Below, piece by piece: positions 15,674 to 25,696 of a stretch of 64,000 nucleotides of DNA (the first letter of the stretch is position 1; each line of letters begins with the position of its first letter). A program made the position numbers and the translations under genes. The stretch comes from DATKBT01 sp035546295 (GTDB lineage: Bacteria > Acidobacteriota > Thermoanaerobaculia > Multivoradales > Multivoraceae): the NCBI GenBank assembly GCA_035546295.1, contig DATKBT010000067.1, forward strand, positions 1 to 64,000, given 5' to 3'. Under the pieces are notes generated by a model. It was not told the DNA's origin, did no database searches, and saw nothing but the letters and a program-made list of their open reading frames with translations.

Positions 15674-15701
15674 ATTCTACATCGCTGCCGAGGAAAGTCA
15701 A
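15674..15701 (-). promoter_or_regulatory. phasin promoter, TTGACT-16-TAGAAT
   Basis: Minus strand: -35 TTGACT at 15696-15701 and -10 TAGAAT at 15674-15679, with a 16-bp spacer. This is the clearest sigma70-like promoter in the window and lies in a locally AT-richer patch. It implies a leader of about 150 nt before the phasin ATG. Confidence 0.75.
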
Positions 15702-15726
15702 TCCCATTCTGGACCGTTCTCTTGTG

Positions 15727-15739
15727 CGATGCAGCATCG
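15727..15739. promoter_or_regulatory. second dyad in the phasin/phaR spacer
   Basis: CGATGC-A-GCATCG is a perfect 6+1+6 inverted repeat containing TGCAGCA. It lies between the phasin promoter and phaR and may be a secondary or autoregulatory PhaR site. Confidence 0.35.
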
Positions 15740-15853
15740 AGCACGCCCTCGCGCGTGATACGTCGGGTCTCCGGGTCCCCGGAGGCGCTCGGCTGCGCGG
15801 CCGAAGACTCCGGGAGGTCGACCGCGTAGACTGAGGCCCCCACCGGAGAGCCC

Positions 15854-16399
15854 GTGCAGAGCGCGCCCCGCATCATCAAGAAGTACGGCAATCGGCGTCT
15901 CTACGACACGGAGGAGAGCCGCTACGTCAACCTCGAGCGCGTCGCCGACCTGGTGCGCGACGGCGAGCCGGTGACGGTGGTCGACGCCAAGACCGGCGAC
16001 GACCTGACCCGTCAGGTGCTCACCCAGATCATCGTCGAGACCGCGCGGGACCCGCAGCGTGGCGCGCCGGTCGAGTTCCTCCGGGATCTGATTCGCGCCT
16101 CGGACGACGCACAGCGCGACTTCCTCCAGTGGTACCTGCGCAGCGCCGCGGAGGCGTACGAGAAGCTGCAGAGCACCTGGTCGGAGCGCCGGGCCTGGCC
16201 GCCCAGCCCGCGCCAGTGGGAGAGCTGGTTGCGCCGGTGGGATCCGCTCGCCCTGTTCCAGTCGCTGGTGCCGCGAGAGAGTCGCGACCGGGGCCAGGGA
16301 GAAGATCGGGCCGAGGCGGCCGACGCGCGAGAGGAGCTGCGTGACCTCCAGGAGCGCCTCGCCGCGCTCGAGCGCAAGCTCGCCGGCCGAGGACGGTGA
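15854..16399 (+). CDS. phaR: polyhydroxyalkanoate synthesis repressor PhaR
   Basis: 181 residues. The N-terminus IIKKYGNRRLYDTEESRYVNLERVADLVRDGEPVTVVDAKTGDDLTRQVLTQII is the diagnostic PHA-accumulation-regulator DNA-binding domain (PF07879 type). A tryptophan-rich middle (WSERRAWPPSPRQWESWLRRWDP) and a C-terminal coiled coil (EELRDLQERLAALERKLAG) follow. It senses nascent PHA and represses phasin genes. The start is a GTG preceded by GGAGAG, and TAGACT at 15827-15832 is a possible -10. It is divergent from the phasin gene with the operator between them. Confidence 0.95.
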   Translation: MQSAPRIIKKYGNRRLYDTEESRYVNLERVADLVRDGEPVTVVDAKTGDDLTRQVLTQIIVETARDPQRGAPVEFLRDLIRASDDAQRDFLQWYLRSAAEAYEKLQSTWSERRAWPPSPRQWESWLRRWDPLALFQSLVPRESRDRGQGEDRAEAADAREELRDLQERLAALERKLAGRGR

Positions 16400-16596
16400 C
16401 GCTCCCCCACCATTCAGCTCCGCCACCCTTCAGGTCGTGCCCGGGTTTGTATGATCGAGCGACGGGAGAGCATTCGACCAGCTCCCACTGGATGTCGGGA
16501 AGCGCCGACGCTCCCAGGTGCGGTGGGAGAGCGGATCCTCCGCAACGCCTCCGGCGAGAACCCGGCGGCGCCCCCTTTCCGCTCTGGAGACTCACC

Positions 16597-18543
16597 GTGT
16601 CCCGCGAACCGTCTCGCGCCCCCGCCTTCGCGGAGCTGTCGCTCGCCGCCCTCCTCATCGCCCTTGCGGCGACCGGGCGCCCGGCGGCGGCACAGCCCGA
16701 CCCCACTGCGAACGATCCACGCATCGTCGAGGTCCCCGAGCTCGATCCCGGGATCGAGCTCCTCGACACGCGCGCCACGGCGCAGCGCCGCACGTTGGCG
16801 CGCTCGAAGGTGCGGCACGACTTCGCCTTCACCGACCGTCTCGGCGAGAGCGCGATCACCTTCCGCCACCGGGCGACCGAGGACGGCACCAAGCACTACA
16901 AGATGGTCCATTACGACCACGGCAACGGCGTCGCCGCAGCCGATGTCGACGGTGACGGACGGCTCGACCTCTACTTCGTCTCCCAGCTCGGACCCAACGA
17001 GCTCTGGCGCAACCTCGGCGAGGGGCGCTTCGAGAACATCACCGAGCGCGCCGGGGTGGCGCTCGCCGACCGCGTCGGCGTCTCCGCCTCGTTCGCCGAC
17101 GTCGACAACGACGGCGATCCCGACCTCTACACCACCTCGGTGAGAGGCGGCAACGCCCTGTTCGAGAACCTCGGCGGCGGCCGCTTCCGCGACGTCACCG
17201 ACGCCGCCGGCCTCACCTACTCCGGTCACTCCTCGGCGGCCCTCTTCTTCGATTACGACGGCGACGGCTGGCTCGACCTGTTCCTCGCCAACGTCGGCGA
17301 CTACACCACGGAGCAGCAGGGACCCGGCCCCTACTGGATCGGGCGCGAGGACGCCTTTCAGGGGCACCTCCATCCGGAGCGCACCGAGCGCTCCATCCTC
17401 TATCGCAACCTCGGGGAGGGGCGCTTTCGCGACGTCTCCGAGGAGACCGGGCTGGTGGAGACCGGCTGGAACGGCGACGCCACCTTCGCCGATCTGGACG
17501 GCGATCACGACCCCGACCTTTACGTGACCTCGATGCAGGGGGACGATCACTACTGGGTCAACGAGGTCCGGGAGACCGGCCGTTTCGTCGAACGCACCGC
17601 GGCGACCTTTCCCAAGACTCCGTGGGGAGCGATGGGGCTCGAGATCCTCGACTACAACAACGACGGGCTCCTCGACCTCTTCCTCACCGACATGCACTCC
17701 GACATGAGCCAGGGCGTGCCGCCGACCGCCGAGAAGCTCAAGGCCGACATGCTGTGGACCGAGGCCTACCTGCAGGGCTCGGCCGACAACATCTTCGGCA
17801 ACGCGCTGTGGGAGAACCGCGGTGGAGGGAAGTTCGCGGAGGTCTCGGATCTGGTCGGCGTCGAAACCTACTGGCCGTGGGGCGTCAGCGCCGGAGACCT
17901 CAACGCCGACGGGTGGGAGGACCTGTTCGTCGCGGGCAGCATGAGCTATCCGTGGCGCTACGGTGTCAACAGCGTGCTACTCAACGACGAGGGCAGGGTC
18001 TTTCGCGACGCCGAGCTGGTGCTCGGCGTCGAGCCGCGCGCGGGCGGCGCGCGCATCGACTACTTCGAGCTCGACTGCTCGGGCGCCGACCGCGGCCACG
18101 AGCACTGCGGCGGCCAGGAGGGCAGAGTCGTCGTGCGCGGCAACCTGGGCACCCGCGGCTCGGTGCTCCTCGACCTCGACGGCGACGGCGACCTCGACAT
18201 CGTCACCGCCGAGTTCCACGCGCCGCCCCAGGTGCTGATCAGCGACCTCGCGCAGCGCCACAGCGTGCGCTCGGTGGAGGTCGTGCTCACCGGCACGCGC
18301 TCCAACCGCGACGGTCTCGGCGCGCTGGTCGCACTCACCGCCGGCGGCGCCACCCAGGTGCGCTCTCACGACGGCAAGTCGGGCTACCTGGCGCAGAGCT
18401 CGATGCCGCTGCACTTCGGGTTGGGCGACGCCGAGACGATCGAGCGCATCGTCGTCACCTGGCCGAGCGGGACGGTGCAGACGGTGACCGAGGGGCTGCG
18501 GATCGGCGGGCGCGTCGAGATCGTGGAGCCGCCCGAACACTGA
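16597..18543 (+). CDS. CRTAC1 / ASPIC-UnbV family secreted FG-GAP protein
   Basis: 648 residues from the GTG at 16597, chosen because GGAGA lies just upstream and a signal peptide follows (LSLAALLIALAATGRPAAAQ). Upstream in-frame codons encode no domain. At least six FG-GAP/VCBS blades carry Ca-binding D-x-D-x-DG loops (DVDGDGRLDLYF, DVDNDGDPDLYT, DYDGDGWLDLFL, DLDGDHDPDLYV, DYNNDGLLDLFL, DLDGDGDLDIVT). The C-terminus (GLGALVALTAGGATQVRSHDGKSGYLAQSSMPLHFGLG) is an ASPIC/UnbV domain. It is predicted to be an exported beta-propeller that binds calcium and a ligand; no enzyme motif is seen. Confidence 0.9.
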   Translation: MSREPSRAPAFAELSLAALLIALAATGRPAAAQPDPTANDPRIVEVPELDPGIELLDTRATAQRRTLARSKVRHDFAFTDRLGESAITFRHRATEDGTKHYKMVHYDHGNGVAAADVDGDGRLDLYFVSQLGPNELWRNLGEGRFENITERAGVALADRVGVSASFADVDNDGDPDLYTTSVRGGNALFENLGGGRFRDVTDAAGLTYSGHSSAALFFDYDGDGWLDLFLANVGDYTTEQQGPGPYWIGREDAFQGHLHPERTERSILYRNLGEGRFRDVSEETGLVETGWNGDATFADLDGDHDPDLYVTSMQGDDHYWVNEVRETGRFVERTAATFPKTPWGAMGLEILDYNNDGLLDLFLTDMHSDMSQGVPPTAEKLKADMLWTEAYLQGSADNIFGNALWENRGGGKFAEVSDLVGVETYWPWGVSAGDLNADGWEDLFVAGSMSYPWRYGVNSVLLNDEGRVFRDAELVLGVEPRAGGARIDYFELDCSGADRGHEHCGGQEGRVVVRGNLGTRGSVLLDLDGDGDLDIVTAEFHAPPQVLISDLAQRHSVRSVEVVLTGTRSNRDGLGALVALTAGGATQVRSHDGKSGYLAQSSMPLHFGLGDAETIERIVVTWPSGTVQTVTEGLRIGGRVEIVEPPEH

Positions 18544-18625
18544 GTGGATGCAACCCGCTCGGCCGCAGGGGAAGCCAGCCGCTGCGGGTCTCGAGGAGTC
18601 GTGTCGCGGGGTCGGCGACCCGCCG

Positions 18626-19165
18626 TCACCCGTTCTCGCGGTCCCGCATCATGTCGGCGAGCTGGTCGGGCGACGCCGAGGCCGCCATGCGTTGCATGGC
18701 CTCGATCGAGCTCGGCTTCTGGCCCTGGAGCAGCCCGCTGAGACGGCGCCCCTGCTTGTGGAGCCGCCGCATGAACACGTGCACCTGGCGCAGCATGTCC
18801 TGGCGGCTGATCCGGCCGAGCAGTCGACCGCGATGGTCGGTCACGGGCAGCACCGGGAAGTTGGTCTGCAGGAAGACGTGAGCGACCGCGAACAGGTCCA
18901 TGTCGGGGGTCACCGTGGCGCCGACGCGCGACATGTGCTCGCCGACCCGCCCCCCCGCCTGCTCGCCGTAGGCGGCGTTGGCCAGGACCCGCAACGAGTC
19001 CTTCTCGGTGATCACGCCGACCAGCCGCTCCTCCTCGTCGACCACCGGAGCGCCGGCCGCACGCTTGCGCACCAGCGACTCGATCGCCTCGACGATGTCG
19101 GTTTCGGGCCGAAAGGTGCAGTACCAATCGGTCATGGCGTCGCGAGCTGTCGGTAGGTCGTCCAT
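18626..19165 (-). CDS. CBS-domain-pair protein
   Basis: 179 residues from the ATG at 19165 with GGGGAG seven bases upstream. Two CBS motifs are visible: DIVEAIESLVRKRAAGAPVVDEEERLVGVITEKDSLRVL (about 23-61) and DLFAVAHVFLQTNFPVLPVTDHRGRLLGRISRQDMLRQV (about 89-127). A C-terminal helical tail contains SPDQLADMMRDRENG. Such proteins usually sense adenosyl nucleotides, but the partner is unknown. It is divergent from the M2 peptidase gene, and GGTAGGAT on the minus strand (19189-19196) is a candidate -10. Confidence 0.88.
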   Translation of the reverse strand: MDDLPTARDAMTDWYCTFRPETDIVEAIESLVRKRAAGAPVVDEEERLVGVITEKDSLRVLANAAYGEQAGGRVGEHMSRVGATVTPDMDLFAVAHVFLQTNFPVLPVTDHRGRLLGRISRQDMLRQVHVFMRRLHKQGRRLSGLLQGQKPSSIEAMQRMAASASPDQLADMMRDRENG

Positions 19166-19188
19166 GCTGTGTCTCCCCGGTGCCCGAA

Positions 19189-19194
19189 ATCCTA
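19189..19194 (-). promoter_or_regulatory. candidate -10 (GGTAGGAT) for the CBS gene
   Basis: Minus-strand TAGGAT, preceded by GG, ends about 23 bp upstream of the CBS start. It shares the GGTANNNT form with several other gene starts here; no good -35 is visible. Confidence 0.4.
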
Positions 19195-19221
19195 CCAGCC
19201 CCCGGGCCTTCGGAGCGCGCT

Positions 19222-19227
19222 GTACAC
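19222..19227 (+). promoter_or_regulatory. candidate -10 TACACT for the M2 peptidase gene
   Basis: TGTACACTGATC lies about 47 bp upstream of the ATG at 19274 in the divergent spacer. The -35 region is not clear. Confidence 0.3.
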
Positions 19228-19273
19228 TGATCAGGGGTCGCGCTCGATCCCGTTTCCGCACGAGGTACCCGCC

Positions 19274-21186
<1,913 letters not shown>

Positions 21187-21190
<4 letters not shown>

Positions 21191-21621
21191 GGGAACCGGG
21201 GACGCGGCCGGAATCCATCGCGACGTCGGAGGCGAGCGGCCGGCACGGCGGGTCCGGCGAGCTCGCATTCACGCTGATCGAGACGCTGGTCGCGCTCACC
21301 CTGTTGTTCGTGCTCTTGATCGGCCTGTCGACCGGTCTGCTCGTCGCCCGCAGGACCAGCGAGGCGCTCGAAGCACGGCGTCAAGTCGACCGGCTGCTCG
21401 AGGCCTCGCTCGAGACGCTGCGCGCCGGGGAGCTGCCGGTCCGGAGCGGACCCCTGCCGATCGGCCTCGGTGCGGGCGTCGACTTCCCGGTCGCGCTTCA
21501 CCTCGAAGTCTCCCCCCGTGGCCTGGGCGGGCTCGACCTGGTCGTCGTCCGCGCCACCTACCTGCGGCGGGGCCATCCCGTCGAGCGACGGCTGGTGAGC
21601 CAGATCTGGAGTCCCCGATGA
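21187..21621 (+). CDS. type II/IV pseudopilin (GspI/PilV-like)
   Basis: 144 residues from a GTG overlapping the peptidase stop (GTGA). It has a prepilin signature LA|FTLIETLVALTLLFVLLIGL. The conserved Glu is at position +5 of the mature helix, and the residue before the cleavage point is Ala instead of the usual Gly. The rest is a short beta domain (LHLEVSPRGLGGLDLVVVRATYLRRGHPVERRLVSQIW). It is the first of three consecutive pilin-like genes. Assignment to the GspI/PilV class is by size and order only. Confidence 0.8.
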
Positions 21622-22196
21622 ACGAAACGCGCGCCAGCGCCCGCGACCGCCCGGCGATCGATCCGGGACAAGACGGCCAGGAGGGTTTCACCGTCCTCGA
21701 GCTGGTGGTCGCCTGCGTCGTCCTCGCGGTCGTGATGCTGTTCGCGGCGCAGGGCCTGCGCGAGGCGCAGCGGCAGCTCACCGAGGCGCAGCGCGGCGTG
21801 ACGCGCGGCACCACCCAGCTCGCCTTCGCGTTGATCCGGCGCGATGCGCGGAGCGCCAGCAGCGCCTCGACGAGCGGCTCGGCCTGGAGCGGACAGCCGC
21901 TGGTGCTCGCGCGACCGGACGGCTCGCGCGCCACCTATCTCGTTCGCGAGGAGCTGCTCGAGCGCGTCGTCTACGACGGCGCCGGCGTCCAGCAGGTGCG
22001 CCAGATCGTCGCGCGTCAGGTCCTGCTGTTCCGCTGGCGGCGACGCGGACCCGGGCTGGTCGAGGCGGAGCTCGCGCTTCGACCGCCGCCTCGCCCCGTG
22101 CGGGCGCTCGATCGCTCGGCGCTGACGACGCCCGAGCCGCCGCCGCTCGAGCGTCTCACCGTCTCGCTGCGCTCGCGCTCGAGGTCCGCGTGGTGA
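21618..22196 (+). CDS. type II/IV pseudopilin (GspJ/PilW-like)
   Basis: 192 residues. The prepilin site is EG|FTVLELVVACVVLAVVMLFAAQGL with Glu+5. A long helix and a variable arginine-rich C-terminal domain follow. It starts at an ATGA overlap with the previous gene and its stop overlaps the next GTG, so the trio is one translational unit. Order and size fit GspJ or PilW minor pilins; no ATPase or platform gene lies nearby. Confidence 0.8.
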   Translation: MNETRASARDRPAIDPGQDGQEGFTVLELVVACVVLAVVMLFAAQGLREAQRQLTEAQRGVTRGTTQLAFALIRRDARSASSASTSGSAWSGQPLVLARPDGSRATYLVREELLERVVYDGAGVQQVRQIVARQVLLFRWRRRGPGLVEAELALRPPPRPVRALDRSALTTPEPPPLERLTVSLRSRSRSAW

Positions 22197-22666
22197 GCAG
22201 GAGCCGAAGGGCTCGCGGTCGCGGCCGAGCCGGCGGACGTCCGGCAGAGGGGCCGACGGAGCAACCGCCGCACGGAAGCTCGCCCAGAGCCTCAGAGGGA
22301 GGCTACGCGCTCCTGCTCGCGCTGTTCGTTGCCATGATCGCCTCGGCGGCGATGCTCCTGGGAATCGCCGCGCTCGGCATCGAGTACCGCGAGACCAGAG
22401 ACGAGGCGGTCCGCATCCGCCTCGGAGCGATGGTCGACGCGGCGGTCGCCGAGACGCTGGCGCATCCCCACCTCCTGCGCGTCGTCCGCCGCCCCTTCGA
22501 GGCCGGCTGGATCGAGAGCCGAGTCGAACGGCGGCCGGGTGGGCGCGCGGTGGTTCGAGCCTACGCGGGTCTGGACCCTCGCACCCGCGGCGCCGAAGTC
22601 GTCGTCGTGGTCACGGCGACCGGGCCGCGCGTGGTGTCCTGGCGGCCGCTGCCGCCGCCCCCGTGA
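22193..22666 (+). CDS. membrane-anchored pilin-operon protein (PilX/GspK-like)
   Basis: About 157 residues. I placed the start at the GTG overlapping the previous TGA (22193; a GTG at 22190 also works). A basic N-terminus precedes one hydrophobic helix, EGGYALLLALFVAMIASAAMLLGIAALGIEYRETR. The GYALLLAL start resembles PilX/GspK prepilins, which lack a strict FTLIE. The remainder is a small beta domain ending in prolines. It is much shorter than a full GspK. Confidence 0.65.
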   Translation: MSRSRRARGRGRAGGRPAEGPTEQPPHGSSPRASEGGYALLLALFVAMIASAAMLLGIAALGIEYRETRDEAVRIRLGAMVDAAVAETLAHPHLLRVVRRPFEAGWIESRVERRPGGRAVVRAYAGLDPRTRGAEVVVVVTATGPRVVSWRPLPPPP

Positions 22667-22844
22667 CTCCGCTCCGGGGGCGAGTCGCGCGTGAGCGGCG
22701 GACGACGCCTTCGCTCAATCTGGGGCCGGCACCCCAGGCGGTGGGCGAGCAACGAACCGGACGAGGAGGCCGACGCGCTGGATCGGCTCGGTGTCGCCGT
22801 ATCCGGCGCTCAGGCGCGCCGCGGCTCGAGGTCCAGCTCTCGGC

Positions 22845-23834
22845 TCACCGAGAGCGGATCCTGACCCCGCCTCCGGAAGAGCGCAGACGCAGCTCGGGTC
22901 CGCCGCCGTTGAGGTTGCCGCGGAGCCGATCCCTCGACAGGCTCCCGGAGACCGAGACCGGGAGCTCGGAGCTGACCCGGCCGCCGCTCGCGTGCGCATC
23001 GAGATCGAGCGCCAGGTCCTCGGCGAGAAACACCTCGACCGAGCCCCCCGAGCTGCTCAGGTGGCAGTCCGCGGTCGGCTGCTCGGAGAGGTAGGCGCGC
23101 ACCGTCCCCCCCGAGGTCGTCGCCTCGATCGTGCCGCGCACCTCGCGCACCTCGATCGAGCCGCCCGAGGTGCGCGCCACCACCTCGCTGCCGCTCTCGA
23201 TGGTGATGGAGCCGCCCGACGTGCTCGCACGCACGCGTCCGTCGGCGGCCCCCACCGAGATGCTGCCGCCCGACGTCGAGACGTCGGCGTCGCCGGTGAT
23301 GGCGCCGACCCGAATCGAGCCGCCCGAGGTCCTGCCGATCACCGACCCGTCGAGGCCGGCGATCGAGAGGCTCCCTCCGGAGGTCCGCACGTCGACGTCT
23401 CCGGCGAGCGACGCGACGCTGATCGAGCCGCCCGAGCTCGACGCCTCGACGCCGTACTCGCCGGGTACGAGGGCGGTGAGCTTCAGGCCCTGGTCGCGCC
23501 AGCGCAGGGCGAGCTTGCGGCGCTTCTCGATCGAGACCACGACGTCGTTGCCGCGCTGCTCGATCGAGACCTCGTAGTCGTCCCCGATCGGAGCGCCGCC
23601 GCGAGGGCGCTCCAGCAGCAACCGGGCGCCGGACCTTCCGCCCCCGACGACCTCGATGCTGGTGCCCTCGGCTTCGACGATCAACCTGCCACCGGGGCCG
23701 ACGTCGAGCTCACGCTCGATCTCGGTGGCCAGGAGCGGCGTCGAAAGCAGGAGCAGCAACGCGATGGCGCACCGTCCGGCGAGGCGCCGCGGCGAGGAGG
23801 GTTCGCCGGCGAAGAGACGCGTGGGGCGTGGCAT
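22845..23834 (-). CDS. DUF4097-type exported beta-repeat protein
   Basis: 329 residues. The signal peptide (RCAIALLLLLSTPLLATEIE) is followed by EVVGGGRSGARLLLERP. From about residue 130 there is a regular array of 17-19-residue strands, each holding S/T-S-G-G-S/T-I/V (SSSGGSISV, RTSGGSLSI, RTSGGSIRV, STSGGSISV, STSGGSITI, RTSGGSIEV and so on, at least nine). This gives a right-handed beta-solenoid of the DUF4097/adhesin-like class. The function is not known; it is exported. The repeats are diverged at DNA level. Confidence 0.85.
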   Translation of the reverse strand: MPRPTRLFAGEPSSPRRLAGRCAIALLLLLSTPLLATEIERELDVGPGGRLIVEAEGTSIEVVGGGRSGARLLLERPRGGAPIGDDYEVSIEQRGNDVVVSIEKRRKLALRWRDQGLKLTALVPGEYGVEASSSGGSISVASLAGDVDVRTSGGSLSIAGLDGSVIGRTSGGSIRVGAITGDADVSTSGGSISVGAADGRVRASTSGGSITIESGSEVVARTSGGSIEVREVRGTIEATTSGGTVRAYLSEQPTADCHLSSSGGSVEVFLAEDLALDLDAHASGGRVSSELPVSVSGSLSRDRLRGNLNGGGPELRLRSSGGGVRIRSR

Positions 23835-24007
23835 GTGCGGGTCTCCATCGGAAGTTTGCGCGATCTCGGATCCCTACGACCGCATCTGCGAGAAGGTTGC
23901 CGAGAAAATTGCGCCGTCGAGGTCCATCGGCGAGCTGCTTCTGTCCCTCGGCGTTGGAAACTCTCACCGCCAGCGGGCCCGCAAAGTCCTTGCAGGGCCG
24001 GGGTCGA

Positions 24008-25255
24008 TCACCCGGCCGGCGGAATCGCTCGCTGGGACAGCAGCGCTCCGACCCGCTCGAGCGGCAGCGCCTCGATGGTGCCGCGGTGCCCCGTCATCGT
24101 CTCGGCTGCGGTCAGCGAGTTGTAGATCGACTCCTCGACCGCCTCCACCGCGGCCAGGAACAGCGGGCTGAGCGCATCCTCTCGCAGCACCGTGCGCTCC
24201 TCGGTCGGCGGCGCCTGCTCAGCCGCGGCGTCCGAGATGCGCGTGGTGGTCGAGAAGGCGATCACGAAGTCGCCCGAGCCGTGCGACACGAAGGAGCCGG
24301 TGCGCGCCAGACCCAGCGGCGCGCGACGCGCCAACCGCTCGAGCTGTCGGGCGTCGAGCGGAGCGTCGGTGGCCAGCACGATCATGCAGGAGCCGTCGTC
24401 GCCGCCGACGTCGAGCCATTGGCGCCCGACCTCCGCAGAGCTGTCGGCAGGGGGCTCGGCACCGTCCTCTCGGTCGCCCTCGGCCTCCTCGAGCTCCCGC
24501 TGGAAGGAATACCGGCCGAGCGCCTCGCCCACTCGCACGCCGTCGATCGTCAGCACGCCGCCGAAGTTGCTCTGCACCAGGGCGCCCACCGTGAAGCCCC
24601 CGAGCGAGGGAGGCAGCCGACGCGACGACGTGCCGATCCCGCCCTTCCACCCGAACGCCACGGTCCCGGTCCCGGCGCCGACGGCGCCTTCCGTGACCGG
24701 ACCGCCACGCGCGGCCTCGATCGCGGCATGCACCGCAGCGGCGTCGACGCGCTGGGAGCGGATGTCGTTGAGGAAGCCGTCGTTGGTCTCGCCCACCACC
24801 GCGTTGACCGAACGCACCTGCTCGTTGCCCTCCCGTTCGAGCGTCCAGGCCACGAGAGCCTCGACCGCCGTCCCCACGCTCAGGGTGTTGGTGAGCACGA
24901 TCGGGGTCTCGAGAGTGCCCAGCTCCCGGACCTGGAGGAAGCCGGCCGCCTTGCCGAAGGCGTTCTCGACGTGGACCGCCGCGGCGACCTTCTGCCGAAA
25001 GAGCGGTCCGCCATGAGGGAGGATCGCGGTCACGCCGGTGCGCACGCCGTCGCCTTCGATCAGGGTTCGATGCCCGACCATGACCCCGGCGACGTCGGTG
25101 ATCGCGTTCTCCTCGCCGGGCGGGAGGATTCCTGGACGAGCGCCGAGGTCGCGGATGCGCGTCGCGCCCTGCGGCCAGATCGGCACGGCCAGCAGGCCGC
25201 AGACCACGAGGGCACTGACGTAGGTTGACACCGGTGAGAGACGGAAGGCCGCCAT
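24008..25255 (-). CDS. P1/S58-family (DmpA-type) self-processing aminopeptidase, exported
   Basis: 415 residues from the ATG at 25255, which opens a signal peptide (MAAFRLSPVSTYVSALVVCGLLAVPIW). Family motifs are RIRDLGARPGILPPGEENAITDVAGVMVGH, LTNTLSVGTA, VGETNDGFLND, GAVGAGTGTVAFGWKGGIGTSSR and TVGALVQSNFGG. The autocleavage site fits G288|S289 in GGDDGS, followed by MIVLATDAPL. Cleavage would give alpha and beta chains with Ser289 as the N-terminal nucleophile. A longer 23-residue N-terminus is possible but would bury the signal peptide. It is predicted periplasmic. Confidence 0.88.
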   Translation of the reverse strand: MAAFRLSPVSTYVSALVVCGLLAVPIWPQGATRIRDLGARPGILPPGEENAITDVAGVMVGHRTLIEGDGVRTGVTAILPHGGPLFRQKVAAAVHVENAFGKAAGFLQVRELGTLETPIVLTNTLSVGTAVEALVAWTLEREGNEQVRSVNAVVGETNDGFLNDIRSQRVDAAAVHAAIEAARGGPVTEGAVGAGTGTVAFGWKGGIGTSSRRLPPSLGGFTVGALVQSNFGGVLTIDGVRVGEALGRYSFQRELEEAEGDREDGAEPPADSSAEVGRQWLDVGGDDGSCMIVLATDAPLDARQLERLARRAPLGLARTGSFVSHGSGDFVIAFSTTTRISDAAAEQAPPTEERTVLREDALSPLFLAAVEAVEESIYNSLTAAETMTGHRGTIEALPLERVGALLSQRAIPPAG

Positions 25256-25393
25256 CGGGAACCCCGATCCTATGTGTTCTTGCGGAAGAGGGGCGGCGGT
25301 CACTGTAACGGGGTCCTGGCACACGGATTGCTTTTGTACTTGTCGATCGTGCGGCGGCGCCGGCGATCACCCCGACGACGAGGAGGCTGCCCC

Positions 25394-25606
25394 ATGCCCA
25401 CCCGGGTGCGGGCTTCCCCGGTCCAGCGCCCGGTTCAGCTCTCTCGTCGGGTTCGCGAGGCCATCGAGCCCCTGGGTTGGGATTTCTTGGCGCTCGACCC
25501 TCGGTGCCGCCGCGCGACGACGCCCATCGGCTCTGCCGGTGGGCGTTGTCGCGTTCGGGCTGCCGCCTTTTGGCCCATTTCGACGGACCGCCGGCCGATC
25601 CCGTGA
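25394..25606 (+). CDS. possible small ORF, 70 residues
   Basis: The ATG at 25394 has a strong AGGAGG eight bases upstream. The peptide has an amphipathic segment (QLSRRVREAIEPLGWDFLALDPR) and no recognised domain. The strong 25513-25553 hairpin lies inside it. It may be a chance frame in GC-rich DNA. It sits between two minus-strand genes with no plus-strand neighbour. Confidence 0.3.
   Translation: MPTRVRASPVQRPVQLSRRVREAIEPLGWDFLALDPRCRRATTPIGSAGGRCRVRAAAFWPISTDRRPIP
25513..25553. terminator. 19-bp hairpin with 3-base loop
   Basis: Positions 25513-25531 pair with 25535-25553 (two G-T pairs) around the loop TCT; the core is GCCCA..CGGC / GCCG..TGGGC. It lies 144 bp past the stop of the metallo-beta-lactamase-fold gene (minus strand) and upstream of the DmpA-type peptidase gene. 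It has no T-run on either side. It is the longest hairpin in the window outside the repeats. Possibly a rho-independent terminator of unusual type or a processing site. Confidence 0.5.
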
Positions 25607-25696
25607 CGAGGGAGAGGCCGCCGATCGGCCGCGCGGTGACAAGAAACGGCAACTGAACCCCGCTCGAGCCGACGCTCGGCGTCAAGAGGGAGCGGC

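Noticed and set aside
16450..16455. TATGAT as promoter of the CRTAC1 gene
   Set aside because: No -35 at the right distance, and it lies about 140 bp from the chosen start; not strong enough to annotate.
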